Positions 38,045-47,933 are shown, numbered from the stretch's first letter. The stretch: 64,000 nt of DNA from JAWKNZ01 sp041391425 (GCA_041391425.1 JAWKNZ010000017.1:1-64000); one strand, 5' to 3'. Made by a program: numbers and translations. The notes: generated by a model not told the origin, from the letters alone.

Positions 38045-39208
38045 TTAGCTATGGGTAGCATTAGCCCTACGAATCATTTCCCTTGCTATCACTAATTGCT
38101 GTATCTGACTCGTACCTTCATAAAGTCTAAAAAGTCGGACATCGCGATAAAACCGTTCAATATCATACTCACTCATATAGCCTGCTCCACCGTGGATTTG
38201 AACGCAGCGGTCCGCGACACGGCCACACATTTCCGAAGCGAAAAGCTTGCAGCTAGATGCTTCTAGGGTTATATCTTCACCATTGTCTCTACGGCGTGCT
38301 GTCTCAAGTATCATCGATTTTGCTGCAATAATCTCAGCTTGGCTATCGGCTAACATTGCCTGTACTAACTGAAATTTGGCTACTGGCTTACCGAATTGTT
38401 CTCTCTCTAAAGAATATTTTAATGTGTCTTTTAACATTCTTTCAGCTATGCCAACTGAAACAGCACCGATTTGCAAACGTCCTTTGTCTAAAACTTTCAT
38501 AGCAGTTTTAAATCCGATACCTTCTCGTTCACCTATGAGGTTGGTTTTTGGAACTCGACAGTTATCAAATATAACATCACAGGTATGAGCGCCCCGCTGT
38601 CCCATTTTTTTGTCACTCTTGCTGCGACTTAGGCCAGGGGTGTTGGCTTCAATAATAAAGGCCGAGATGCCATCTGCCTTTCTTTCTTCTACGCTAGTGC
38701 GTGCAAATACAGTAAATATATCTGCTTCAGGGCCATTGGTGACGAAACGTTTTGAACCATTTAAGATGTAATGATCGCCATCAAGTGTTGCTGTTGTTTT
38801 TAAAGATGCTGCATCACTACCCGAGCTTGGTTCGGTCAAACAGAACGCGCCAATGATTTCGCCAGCAGCTAATTTAGGGAGGTATTTCTCTCTTTGTGCA
38901 TCAGTGCCATCAAGGACTAAAGCCTGCGATCCAATACCATTATTGGTACCAATGACCGATCTAAAAGCAGGTGAGCATTTACTAAGCTCTATAGCCACTA
39001 ATACTTCTTCTTCTTGAGTTAGCTCGGATCCCCCGTACTTTTCAGGTAAAGATAGTCCGAATAGCCCCATTTCTCTCATTTCTTGTATAATCTTTTGGGG
39101 TATTTGATCAGACTCTTCTACTAACTTTTCATTTGGAACTAGCTCTGTTTCTACGTAACGTCGAATAGAATCGATTAATATATTTAGAGTGTCTATATCT
39201 TTAATCAA
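38045..39208 (-). CDS. Acyl-CoA dehydrogenase
   Basis: A 387-aa FAD enzyme that makes the trans-2-enoyl-CoA in beta-oxidation, passing electrons to ETF. Clear marks are GLFGLSLPEKYGGSEL, GAFCLTEPSSGSDAASLKT (FAD/substrate loop), YILNGSKRFVTNGPEADIF, the region FGKPVAKFQLVQAMLAD, QIHGGAGYMSEYDIERFYRD and the catalytic-base area RLYEGTSQIQQLVIAR. The start is TTG with GGGAG at good spacing. Divergent from the hydratase-dehydrogenase-thiolase operon with 250 bp between, so the two units are likely co-regulated. Chain-length preference is not visible. Confidence 0.94.
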   Translation of the reverse strand: MIKDIDTLNILIDSIRRYVETELVPNEKLVEESDQIPQKIIQEMREMGLFGLSLPEKYGGSELTQEEEVLVAIELSKCSPAFRSVIGTNNGIGSQALVLDGTDAQREKYLPKLAAGEIIGAFCLTEPSSGSDAASLKTTATLDGDHYILNGSKRFVTNGPEADIFTVFARTSVEERKADGISAFIIEANTPGLSRSKSDKKMGQRGAHTCDVIFDNCRVPKTNLIGEREGIGFKTAMKVLDKGRLQIGAVSVGIAERMLKDTLKYSLEREQFGKPVAKFQLVQAMLADSQAEIIAAKSMILETARRRDNGEDITLEASSCKLFASEMCGRVADRCVQIHGGAGYMSEYDIERFYRDVRLFRLYEGTSQIQQLVIAREMIRRANATHS

Positions 39209-39460
39209 ATTTTACTCCCTTAATAACGATCGTTTTATATTCATTATCGCAATTTTTTATCATTGCTACTTATAGCTTAAAAAGATATGTCCTATCGGAG
39301 TATTAGAATAGCCAAACCCTTCTTTAACAGTTATTTTGCGCTATTGCTACATTTTTAGTAACTTTTCTAAGATTATGAGAATTTATACTAGTGAAAGCTA
39401 ACTATCTACTTTCATTGGTTTTGATTGAGCGGCACTTTTTATACTTTGTTTGAGGGAAAA

Positions 39461-40228
39461 ATGAATCACGTGATTGTCGAAAAACTAGATAATTTTGTTA
39501 TTATGGTCAAACTTAATAGACCTGAAGTTCGCAACGCCTTGAATGGGGAATTGCGTGCAGAGTTGGCAGACATTTTTGCGAATTTGGATCAAGATCCTAC
39601 GTGCAGGGTCGTTGTTTTAACGGGGGGCGATGTTTTTGCTGCTGGTGCAGATATTAAAGATATGGTGAATGCTTCGACGTTAGATATATTGGCATCAGGG
39701 GTCGAAAGGTTGTGGAAGCCCATTGCTGAGTTTAGCAAGCCATTACTAGCAGCCGTCAATGGCTTTGCTTTAGGCGGAGGTTGTGAACTTGCTATGCATG
39801 CTGACATAATTATTGCGGGTGAAGGTGCGCAATTTGGACAGCCGGAAATTAGACTGGGCATTATGCCAGGTGCAGGAGGAACGCAACGGCTAATCAGAGC
39901 TGTGGGAAAGTTTCGAGCCATGAAACTATTAATGACAGGCGAGCTGATCAGCGCACGTGAAGCTTACGAAATAGGGCTTGTTTCCCAGGTTGTCGATGAT
40001 TCAGAAACGTTGGATACATCTGTTAACTTAGCCCAAAAGATTGCATCTATGGCACCGCTTGCACTTAAACAAATTAAAGATGTGGCTCTTACGGGTATGG
40101 ATGAATCTTTGGATGTTGCTATGAAATTAGAGAGGAAAGCCTTTCAATTGCTTTTCGCAAGTAAGGATCAAAAAGAAGGAATGAGAGCTTTTTTGGAAAA
40201 ACGTAAGCCGGTATTTACGGGAGAATAA
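39461..40228 (+). CDS. Enoyl-CoA hydratase/isomerase
   Basis: A 255-aa crotonase-family enzyme that hydrates trans-2-enoyl-CoA. The oxyanion-hole segments are GGDVFAAGADIKDMV and KPLLAAVNGFALGGGCELAM; the catalytic Glu pair is in GGGCELAMH and GQPEIRLGIMPGAGGTQRL. Length is normal. ATG 39461 has TGAGGGA upstream; the ATG at 39425 is not favoured. It is the first gene of an operon with 3-hydroxyacyl-CoA dehydrogenase (4 bp gap) and thiolase, giving the last three steps of a beta-oxidation or lower phenylacetate-type pathway. Confidence 0.94.
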   Translation: MNHVIVEKLDNFVIMVKLNRPEVRNALNGELRAELADIFANLDQDPTCRVVVLTGGDVFAAGADIKDMVNASTLDILASGVERLWKPIAEFSKPLLAAVNGFALGGGCELAMHADIIIAGEGAQFGQPEIRLGIMPGAGGTQRLIRAVGKFRAMKLLMTGELISAREAYEIGLVSQVVDDSETLDTSVNLAQKIASMAPLALKQIKDVALTGMDESLDVAMKLERKAFQLLFASKDQKEGMRAFLEKRKPVFTGE

Positions 40229-40232
40229 TAGC

Positions 40233-41786
40233 ATGGTTGGACAAGGTACGAGAACAGAGTTATCGGAGCCCTTTATTGTTGGTATCGTTGGTGCTGGGAC
40301 TATGGGGCGCGGTATCGCACAAATATCTGCTCTTGCAAATATGCCAACGATCGTATTTGACATTGATCAAAAAAAGCTGGATGAGGCGTCTGCATTTTTA
40401 AATAAAATGCTCAATCGCTTGGTTGAAAAAGAAAAGATAGACAGACTCCACTGTGAGCAAGCGTTGGAGAATCTAAGCTTTACAACTGAGATGCAGGCGT
40501 TAAAACCATGCCACTTGGTGGTTGAAGCTGTAGTGGAAAATCTAGAGATAAAGGTAGAAATTTTTTCTAAACTAGAAAAAATAATTTCTAGAGAATGCTT
40601 GCTCACCACTAATACGTCTTCTCTTTCTGTGACTAAGATTGCTGCAGAAACGGAGTTACCTGAGCGAGTAGCTGGCTTACATTTTTTTAATCCTGTTCCT
40701 CTGATGAAGGTTGTCGAAGTCATCCGTAGTCCGCTTACCAGTGAGCAAAGTGTTGGTATATTAAAAGATTGGGTGAAAAAAGTAGGCCATCAATATGCAG
40801 TAGCCACTGACAGCCCAGGATTTATCGTAAATCATGCAGGGCGAGCATACGGAACAGAAGCTTTAAGAATCCTAAGTGAGAATATCTCTACAGTGCCCAC
40901 AATCGATAATATTTTGAAGCATTGTGGTGAGTTTCCTATGGGGCCTTTTGCTTTGCTCGATTTAATTGGCCTTGATATCTCCCATCGGGTTATGGAATCT
41001 ATCTTTGATCAATATTATTGTGAACCTAAATACCGTCCGGCAGCATTAGCAAGAACTAGGGTTGATGCAGGGTTATTGGGAAGAAAGACTGGTAAAGGAT
41101 TTTATGATTATAGTGGATCCAAAGAGGATAGTACTGAGCCGCAGAAGGCAGAGAGCGTGCCATCTCTTTCTGTATGGATAGATTGCCCAGATGCGAAAAT
41201 TAAACAGCAGATCGTGGATCTATTAGCTACTAATATAAAAGTTGAAACATCAGCAGAGCCTAGCGTCGATGCCATTTGTCTCGTTACCCCTTTAGGAACG
41301 GATGCTACGAGTGAGGCACTGCGATTAAATTTAGATGCATCGCGTGTCATCGCCATCGATAGCTTAGTTGATTTGACTAAGCAAATAACACTAATGCCTA
41401 CACCAGTTTGTAGCCAGGAAATCTGCCATAATGCAATCGCAGCTTTTTCTTCTAAACATCAAAATGTTTATCTAATTGATGATAGTCCTGGCTTTGTATG
41501 CCAGAGGGTTATTGCGATGATTGTCAATATTGGCTGTGATATCGTCCAACAGGGGATAACTTCTCCAGAGGAGTTAGATCGCGCTGTAAGTTTAGGGTTA
41601 GGCTATAAGTTAGGGCCTTTGTCTTTGGGTGAGAAGTATGATCCTAAGAAAATTGTGCGTATCCTCGATGGATTGTTTGAATATTATAAGGATCCGAGAT
41701 ACCGAGCAAGTCCTTGGTTAAAACGTCGAGCGGCATTGGGCATGCCCTTATCGGTATTACCAACATACCATGGATGCGAAAATTAA
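40233..41786 (+). CDS. 3-hydroxyacyl-CoA dehydrogenase, two-domain
   Basis: A 517-aa NAD-dependent dehydrogenase that oxidises 3-hydroxyacyl-CoA. The Rossmann motif GIVGAGTMGRGIAQ is at about 17-30, followed by NTSSLSVTKIAAET and the catalytic His in GLHFFNPVPLMKVVE. It carries two C-terminal 3HCDH domains (DSPGFIVNHAGRAYGTEALR and DDSPGFVCQRVIAMIVN), as in PaaH-type and some PHB dehydrogenases. GGGAG precedes the ATG. It may act on linear 3-hydroxyacyl-CoA or 3-hydroxyadipyl-CoA; the length favours the PaaH-like subgroup, but no phenylacetate ring-cleavage genes are in view. Confidence 0.93.
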   Translation: MVGQGTRTELSEPFIVGIVGAGTMGRGIAQISALANMPTIVFDIDQKKLDEASAFLNKMLNRLVEKEKIDRLHCEQALENLSFTTEMQALKPCHLVVEAVVENLEIKVEIFSKLEKIISRECLLTTNTSSLSVTKIAAETELPERVAGLHFFNPVPLMKVVEVIRSPLTSEQSVGILKDWVKKVGHQYAVATDSPGFIVNHAGRAYGTEALRILSENISTVPTIDNILKHCGEFPMGPFALLDLIGLDISHRVMESIFDQYYCEPKYRPAALARTRVDAGLLGRKTGKGFYDYSGSKEDSTEPQKAESVPSLSVWIDCPDAKIKQQIVDLLATNIKVETSAEPSVDAICLVTPLGTDATSEALRLNLDASRVIAIDSLVDLTKQITLMPTPVCSQEICHNAIAAFSSKHQNVYLIDDSPGFVCQRVIAMIVNIGCDIVQQGITSPEELDRAVSLGLGYKLGPLSLGEKYDPKKIVRILDGLFEYYKDPRYRASPWLKRRAALGMPLSVLPTYHGCEN

Positions 41787-41828
41787 TGGGTATTGATAGT
41801 TTTAAAGTTCTTTGAAGGAGTTAGTATT

Positions 41829-43037
41829 ATGCAAAAGGCTTATTTATATCCAGGAATTCGCTCTCCATTTGGACGCTACGGTGGATGCTTAGCGAAAGTG
41901 CGGCCTGATGATTTAGCTGCGCAAGTCGTGGATTCGCTTGTTTCTAATGAAGTTATTCCGCATCTGAATGAAGTGATTTTAGGTTGTAGTAATCAAGCCG
42001 GAGAAGATAGTCGTAATATAGCACGTAATACCGTGCTAGCTTCTAAGCTCACCGAAGGTATTCCAGCTATTACAGTGAATAGGCTTTGTGCTAGTGGTTT
42101 GTCAGCTGTGATTGCTGCTGCCCGCTCGATTCAATGTAGCGAAGCTAATTTGATTCTTGCTGGTGGTGTCGAGCACATGACACGAGCTCCTATTATTATG
42201 GCTAAGGCAGAAGTCCCGTTTGCGCGTGCTCCGAGTATTTTTGATTCTACCTTGGGAGCGCGTTTTCCTAATCCCAGAGTTTTAAAACAGTATGGTGCCC
42301 ATTCCATGCCTGAGACGGGAGATGAGGTTGCAAAAGATTTAGGTATTACCCGTGAGGCAGCTGACGCTTTTGCCTTTCAGTCTCAACAGCGCTATGCACA
42401 AGCTTTTGAAAGAGGCTTTTTTAAAGATGAAATTTTACCAATTTTATTGCCAAAAAATAGAAAATCCGCAGGTGGAGATGAATATGCTTCTGTAGATGAA
42501 CATCCCAGACCACAATCGACATTGGAAAAGCTGGCAAAGCTTTCTTCATTACAAGAAGGTGGCGTTGTTACTGCGGGAAATGCATCGGGATTAAATGACG
42601 GTGCCGCCGCCATGTTTATCGGAAATGAAAATGCACAAGATATATTAGCTCAAAAACCATTAGCTCAAATCTTAGGTAGTGCTGCTGTAGGAGTGGCGCC
42701 TCGTACCATGGGCCTAGGGCCTGTTGATGCCATCAAGCAACTATTGGATCGATTTTCTTTAAAAATGTCTGATATAGATATTATTGAAATTAATGAAGCA
42801 TTTGCTAGCCAAGTATTAGGATGTTTAAAACTTTTAAACTTACAAGCTGATGATAAACGCCTAAATCCACATGGCGGGGCTATAGCGATTGGCCATCCAC
42901 TTGGTGCATCTGGAGCAAGACTAGCCTTAACAGCCGCCCGTTATCTTGATGAAATGAATGGGCGTTACGCTGTCGTAAGCCTTTGCGTTGGTATGGGGCA
43001 AGGTGTGGCCTTGTTGCTTAAAAGTATGCAAAATTAA
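41829..43037 (+). CDS. Acetyl-CoA acyltransferase (thiolase)
   Basis: A 402-aa thiolase that releases acetyl-CoA from 3-ketoacyl-CoA. The nucleophile Cys is in VNRLCASGLSAV (about 87), the His in NPHGGAIAIGHPLGASGAR (about 356) and the second Cys in SLCVGMGQGVAL (about 387). AAGGAG precedes ATG 41829; the frame also has an ATG at 41793 without a site. The overall form is that of FadA/PcaF/PaaJ enzymes. Last gene of the beta-oxidation operon; it converges, with only 5 bp between stops, on the lipoprotein gene. Confidence 0.94.
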   Translation: MQKAYLYPGIRSPFGRYGGCLAKVRPDDLAAQVVDSLVSNEVIPHLNEVILGCSNQAGEDSRNIARNTVLASKLTEGIPAITVNRLCASGLSAVIAAARSIQCSEANLILAGGVEHMTRAPIIMAKAEVPFARAPSIFDSTLGARFPNPRVLKQYGAHSMPETGDEVAKDLGITREAADAFAFQSQQRYAQAFERGFFKDEILPILLPKNRKSAGGDEYASVDEHPRPQSTLEKLAKLSSLQEGGVVTAGNASGLNDGAAAMFIGNENAQDILAQKPLAQILGSAAVGVAPRTMGLGPVDAIKQLLDRFSLKMSDIDIIEINEAFASQVLGCLKLLNLQADDKRLNPHGGAIAIGHPLGASGARLALTAARYLDEMNGRYAVVSLCVGMGQGVALLLKSMQN

Positions 43038-43042
43038 ACTAT

Positions 43043-44619
43043 TTAATTGTTTTGAACTGCATAATTTTCGGAATTTTCAAAACAGTTATTGCCATAGTAT
43101 TGCCCCGAAACAACGGCAGCAAAGCAGCTGCTTTCAGGATTAGCTGGTGATTCTTTTGTATTACCGTGGCGTAAGGCGGATAACACTGCATTTTCAATGT
43201 ATCTTAGGTTATAATTATTATTCGTCGTGAAAGTAGCGGGACTTTGATCGATTGCAAAATTATCCTTATTCAAATTGCCCAACAAGATCATAGGAAGGCT
43301 AGACCATTGGGCTGCGTCCAATTTATCGTATTGGACCAAGGTTTTTCCGGTTGGATTAGGGTTGATTAAACTCACTGGTTCTAAGTTGTTTTTGCTTATA
43401 ACACTTTCCCTAATGCCCTTTGAACCATAGCAGGAATCCACTAAAACTAGAGTGTTTTCTCTAGTTCCACTTGGCAAGTTAAGCTGATGCCCTACTCGTC
43501 CACGATCCATGCTCAATGCATCTCCAAGTTTGAAAACAATATTTGTATTTAAGTTTTGTTCTTTTAGGTTCTTTGCAATGATTTCTTTTATTTCGGTGCT
43601 AGATTTCAAACTCCAAAATATTGATTTCTTGGCGCCTTGCCCATCGCCTTCGCTACCTTGCCCATCGTCTTCGCTACCTTGCCCATCGCCTTCGCTACCT
43701 TGCCCATCGCCTTCGCTACCTTGCCCATCGCCTTCGCTACCTTGCTTTATTACATCAACATCCGAATTCTTAGCTTGAGAAAGCCAAGGGGCAAACGCCA
43801 TTATGTGTTTAGACTCGGAATTGGCAGCACCGTAATAATTTGTGTCAAAAAAGCTTAAGTGATCTGCATTAGTCGGCGTTTTTCTGAGGTGCTCTAACCA
43901 TGATCCTGAGACTTCTTCCAGTTTTGAAGCAAGGGCACCATGTCCTTTTAAGAAATATATACTTTGAGTAAATTCTTCACTATTAGTAAGTCGCGGTCCT
44001 ATTTCATGATAGAATTTATTTATAATGGTCGACAAATCGCCAGCCATATTGATTTCAAAGCTACAAGATCCTTTCTCATTTGGAGTAGTGCATGATAATA
44101 AACCGTTTGAATTATCATACGCCCATGATTGCTCGATAATAGAGGTGTTTTCGGTTTTAAATCTTTTATATGAACTTTTGATGATACTGTCACCCATAGC
44201 TGGTCCATCTATAATTTGGACAAAAAACACGGAATTTTCCATGTCCTTGCATGAGCCATTCTGGGTATTGAGTCTTTTTTGTAGTTTTTTTGCATTTTCT
44301 TTTATGAGTTGAAAATATTTTTGGCTTATCTCATCATTTTTGGTGTTTTTTTCATTTATGATTTTTAGATCATCTTCTCTAGAATCTGCATTCTCATCTA
44401 TAAGTTCATATTTGCCTGCCGTTTCTGCATTGCCAGCAAAGACTGCAAAAAGATGTTGCTGGCAAATTCTCTTTTGATCAGAGGGACTGAAGCGCGAAAG
44501 GTCAATGGCTTGATCTAACGAGTCAGTCAACTTGGTATCTGAGTTTTTTCCGGGGTGAAATTGCAGGCGATTAGCGTTACAATAGAAAATAAATTAATTT
44601 TTAAGGCGTTGTAATTCAT
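43043..44619 (-). CDS. Putative lipoprotein, clan-CD-like peptidase signature, N-terminal frameshift
   Basis: The main frame runs 44530-43043. A lipoprotein leader (ATG 44619: MNYNALKINLFSIVTLIAC, lipobox LIAC) lies just upstream in another frame. One extra base in the T6 run 44544-44549 (A6 to A7 on the coding strand) joins them smoothly through TPEKNSDTKLTDS. The mature part has YFLKGHGA and, about 160 residues later, NTLVLVDSCYGSKG. This pairing of a strand ending in H-G and a strand ending in D-x-C resembles clan CD cysteine peptidases (clostripain/caspase fold). Between them sit five GSEGDGQ repeats. The C-terminus is Asn-rich with Cys. Enzymatic activity is inference only. Confidence 0.6.
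43641..43745 (-). repeat. Five 21-bp tandem repeats in coding sequence
   Basis: Unit CCATCGCCTTCGCTACCTTG(C), five copies, in frame, encoding GSEGDGQ (one copy GSEDDGQ). It is antisense-open in several frames, which explains the spurious ORFs on the other strand. Confidence 0.92.
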
Positions 44620-44758
44620 AGCTTCTCACTAGTTATTTTATTGCACGGAATAACCTCGCAGCTGTTATCGGAATTTTTGTGAAAAAGTTTAATTTTATTT
44701 TTTTTAATAATAAAAATAATAGCTTGATCTAGCTCTACAAAAGCTTTCCAGCTTACTT

Positions 44759-46696
44759 ATGTATTTATTCTTGGCCTTTGCAGTATTCGCGGTAGGGGGG
44801 TTTTGGGTAAGTCACGTTAAATTAAATGGGAAGTGGGTAGATCTTTTTACTGAGTATGAGCAGTTCGGAGAAAATTGCCAGATTGCTTCAGGGAAATGGC
44901 AAGGGTCATTTACCGCTGCTTACAATCAGAATTTAGCTTTCATTAAAGCAAAGCAACCTTATCGTGGTACAACGGCAAAAGCCGATATCGATAATATTAA
45001 GGCTGGTGAATTTCTTTATACCAAGTGTAAAGTTGATTTTTCAATCTTAGCTAAAAGTGACTACGCCGGAGTATTTTTAGGTTTTCTTGCAGGAAAATCG
45101 GCAATTTTTATTGATGGGGATTTGCGTTTACTTACCGATCGACTCTCCTACGTTTCTTTCCCTCTGAGCATCAATGATAGAAAAGAGAATACTGAACTTA
45201 GCATAATATCTTTGAAAGATGAGTATACAAGATATGTAGGGTTGGCAAGTTTGACTCCTCTGATCAAAGTGAAGAACGATGACGAATTAAGCCGATTGGT
45301 TGGCCTTAATGCTAAGATTTGGATGGAACAGCGGGTTATGAGACTTGCATGGGCAGGCGCTTTGCTTCTAATATTTTCGGTCTCATGGATTTTTGGTATT
45401 AGATACCAAGATAATAAATGGATGATCCTCTTAACATTGTGCTTCATACTCGAATCCTATGCTGAGTATAAAGAAGGTGCGACTCCACTTGCTTGGCGCG
45501 ATACCGCTATGCTGTTCTATAGTAATACGATTTCTATTGCTTTTGGAGGATTCTTATTTGCATTCTTGCGCATTAAAATAAAAAAATATCTTATAGAAAC
45601 ATTCTATTTGATTCTAGTTGCATTTTTAATGATAGTTTTGTTCTTTTACCGTGACACTAGATTGTTTGTCGATATGCGCTTGGTGCTTCCCAGCTGGCTG
45701 TCTTCATTTGCTTTTTTCTCTGCCGCTATTATGGGAGTTTTGCAGAGAAAAAATATTCCAGCCAATCTAAAAAGACGGTCAATGATCATTATCATTATGA
45801 GCTTTTGTGGATCTCTTCTTTTTATCTTTAATGCGCTTTATATGGATAAGCTTGGAATCTATATTCATCCTTTTATCAATTATGCGTTCTTGACTATTTT
45901 CGCTTGTTTTCTGGGTGTTGATCTTGTTGTTTATCATAAAAATTTTTTAGAGGAGAAAAACCGGCGTTTGGCAGAAGAAAATCAACGCATTAAAATTGAA
46001 GAAGGATTGAAGCTTGGAAATGCAGTACAAAGTCTTTTGTTACCGGAACAAAAAGAAGGTGTATCAGGAGATTATAAATTTCTGATTAAGCATATTCCCA
46101 GCTACCAAATGGCAGGAGATTGGATTTTTCACTGGCAAGGCGAAGGCAATGAAAGATTTTATATTGGAGATGTTGTTGGTAAAGGTCCTGCGGCAGCGCT
46201 GGCGACTGCTTGTATTTGTACCACCCTCAACGCTTGCTTTAATAAAAAACAATCAATAGAAGCGACGATTAAGGCTGTAAATGAGGCCTTATATTCAGTT
46301 TTTAAAGGTAAAATGAATTCTACTCTTACTGCCGCTGAAATCTATGATTCCGGCCGTGTGTCTTTGTTTAATCATGGTGCTATCGGTTGGTTCCATGCGA
46401 GTGCTGCAAAAAGTCGTTATTTGCCCATCCGTAATGCTTCCTTAGGAAAAAGTTTAGAGCTAGATATCACAAGCCATCAAGTTGAGCTGAAACCTAAGGA
46501 GAGGCTAATTTCATTTACTGATGGAGTGATAGAAGGGGCAAGGTTAATTAAGGCATACGTTAAATACCTTGATGCTGAAAGTGAAAAGGATTTGACTTTA
46601 TCTAGCTTGTGGGAATTAGCAGTTGGGGTGGGCAAAGGTCATGTGCTTGATGATGATCAGACTTTTGTTGCAATCGAATATAAAGCTTCTAATTAA
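44759..46696 (+). CDS. Membrane PP2C/SpoIIE-type serine phosphatase
   Basis: A 645-aa protein. An N-terminal membrane anchor and a ~170-residue extracytoplasmic domain are followed by seven to eight TM helices (about 190-400), as in 7TM sensor proteins. A short coiled coil (EEKNRRLAEENQRIKIEEGL) leads to a C-terminal PPM/SpoIIE phosphatase at about 420-645: MAGDWIFHW, YIGDVVGKGPAAALATA, FNHGAIGWF, LISFTDGVIEGA, DDDQTFVAI. The four acidic metal positions are present. It probably dephosphorylates an anti-sigma antagonist; the STAS-like protein at 13.2 kb is a possible but unproven target. No Shine-Dalgarno is visible before this ATG, so the true start may differ. Confidence 0.85.
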   Translation: MYLFLAFAVFAVGGFWVSHVKLNGKWVDLFTEYEQFGENCQIASGKWQGSFTAAYNQNLAFIKAKQPYRGTTAKADIDNIKAGEFLYTKCKVDFSILAKSDYAGVFLGFLAGKSAIFIDGDLRLLTDRLSYVSFPLSINDRKENTELSIISLKDEYTRYVGLASLTPLIKVKNDDELSRLVGLNAKIWMEQRVMRLAWAGALLLIFSVSWIFGIRYQDNKWMILLTLCFILESYAEYKEGATPLAWRDTAMLFYSNTISIAFGGFLFAFLRIKIKKYLIETFYLILVAFLMIVLFFYRDTRLFVDMRLVLPSWLSSFAFFSAAIMGVLQRKNIPANLKRRSMIIIIMSFCGSLLFIFNALYMDKLGIYIHPFINYAFLTIFACFLGVDLVVYHKNFLEEKNRRLAEENQRIKIEEGLKLGNAVQSLLLPEQKEGVSGDYKFLIKHIPSYQMAGDWIFHWQGEGNERFYIGDVVGKGPAAALATACICTTLNACFNKKQSIEATIKAVNEALYSVFKGKMNSTLTAAEIYDSGRVSLFNHGAIGWFHASAAKSRYLPIRNASLGKSLELDITSHQVELKPKERLISFTDGVIEGARLIKAYVKYLDAESEKDLTLSSLWELAVGVGKGHVLDDDQTFVAIEYKASN

Positions 46697-47035
46697 GCTT
46701 TGTTAAGGAAAGCAAAACCTATCATATTGCGCTACGCCTAAAAAAAATCGTCACTGTACTAAAGTCCCCAGCCTCGTGAGGGAATACAAAAAAATTCACG
46801 TAGCTATTCAGCGTATTTGAAGATTTTTTGGATGACAAGTACTTGTTCTAACTCGTCGTTAGAATAAGACCTAAATTGTCATTTGATGATAATGAGATTC
46901 AGGCATTTACTATCGAAACGCTCGATTTCTTGTATTACTGGTAGTATTTATTCTAGGCATTATCGCATAACGCTTAAATGCCTAGTGGAGAGAACAACAA
47001 TACGACGAACATGCTGCTCTCCTAATTGTTAAAAT
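46697..47035. other. Intergenic region with several palindromes
   Basis: Contains GTAGCTATTCAGCGTATTT at about 46799, matching the left end of the MITE family, but no matching right end. Then come ACAAGTACTTGT (46835-46846, perfect palindrome), TTCTAAC-TCGTC-GTTAGAA (46846-46864, perfect hairpin), CTAGGCATT...AAATGCCTAG (about 46953-46985) and GGAGAG...CTCTCC (about 46987-47022). The last could end transcription of the flanking genes. Confidence 0.55.
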
Positions 47036-47662
47036 TCAGTTTGGATCAATATAGTCACAGTATGCATCAATGTTGAAGATTCGCACATCTTCGGAAAAAA
47101 GTGAGACTAGAAACTCTGTCTCTAGGTTTTCGACGCTATAATCATTAAAGGTCATATTACGCTTTAAACTGCCTTCAGAAACGTTTAGATAAAAAGTGGC
47201 ATAACCATTGCTATTTGATTTTGTTTTAACCTTAAAATAGTTTTGACACTCTCGCTCTAATCCGTTCGGATAATAACATCCTTGATTATCCGAAACTTTT
47301 TGTCCATTTGGATAATATGTTCCCCAGTTATCCGAAACTTTTTGTCCATTTGGATAATATGTTCCCCAGTTATCCGAAACTTTTTGTCCATTCGGATAGT
47401 ATGTTTCCCAGTTATCCGAAACTTTTTGTCCATTCGGATAGTATGTTCCCCAGTTATCCGAAACTTTTTGTCCATTTGGATAATATGTCCCCCAGTTATC
47501 GGATCTTTCTTGACCATTACAGTAATGGCTCGAGTGCCTCTCAGTGTTTTCGACAAGAAGTTTGCTTCCGACATTTTTGCCTTTTTTTATAGCATCACCG
47601 CAGCCTGCCATCAGGATTAAAAGTGTTAGAGCTAGTTTAGTAGAACAGCGAACTGATATCAT
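47036..47662 (-). CDS. Lipoprotein with MORN-like YYPNGQ tandem repeats
   Basis: A 208-aa lipoprotein; the signal LALTLLILMAGC has a perfect lipobox, and AAGGAG precedes the ATG. Residues about 45-140 are seven 14-residue units, Y-Y-P-N-G-Q-K-V-S-D-N-W-G-T, five of them nearly identical also at DNA level (42-bp period, about 47285-47500). The unit resembles the MORN_2/YwqK 'F-Y-x-N-G-x' repeat of surface proteins. The C-terminal ~65 residues are non-repetitive, with a Cys. The near-perfect DNA repeats mean recent expansion and likely copy-number change. Function is unknown; an outer-surface role is inferred. Confidence 0.75.
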   Translation of the reverse strand: MISVRCSTKLALTLLILMAGCGDAIKKGKNVGSKLLVENTERHSSHYCNGQERSDNWGTYYPNGQKVSDNWGTYYPNGQKVSDNWETYYPNGQKVSDNWGTYYPNGQKVSDNWGTYYPNGQKVSDNQGCYYPNGLERECQNYFKVKTKSNSNGYATFYLNVSEGSLKRNMTFNDYSVENLETEFLVSLFSEDVRIFNIDAYCDYIDPN

Positions 47663-47933
47663 TTTAAAATCTCCTTTTGATCTATTAGATATATTCCCAA
47701 TTGGTGATAAGCAAAAATTGATCCACCAATACTATGCTTTTTGTAATTGATTAAGAAATTGAAATATTAGGATGTGTTAAGCGATTCTTAAAGCACACAG
47801 AGTACTTAAAAGAAACTAAAACATAGTATTTACCAGATACCATCTTAGTATATCTTAGTATAATTCTCGCCAAACGCCTCAATATTGTGCACAACTAGTG
47901 CGGGAATAAGTAAGCCTACTAAAGAAGCATATT

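Noticed and set aside
43509..43858. Plus-strand Pro/Ser/Leu and Phe/Ala/Thr repeat frames
   Set aside because: Antisense translations of the GSEGDGQ-coding 21-bp repeats.
47257..47620. Frames with FLSIWIICSPVIRN-type repeats
   Set aside because: Other-frame readings of the 42-bp repeats of the MORN-like lipoprotein.
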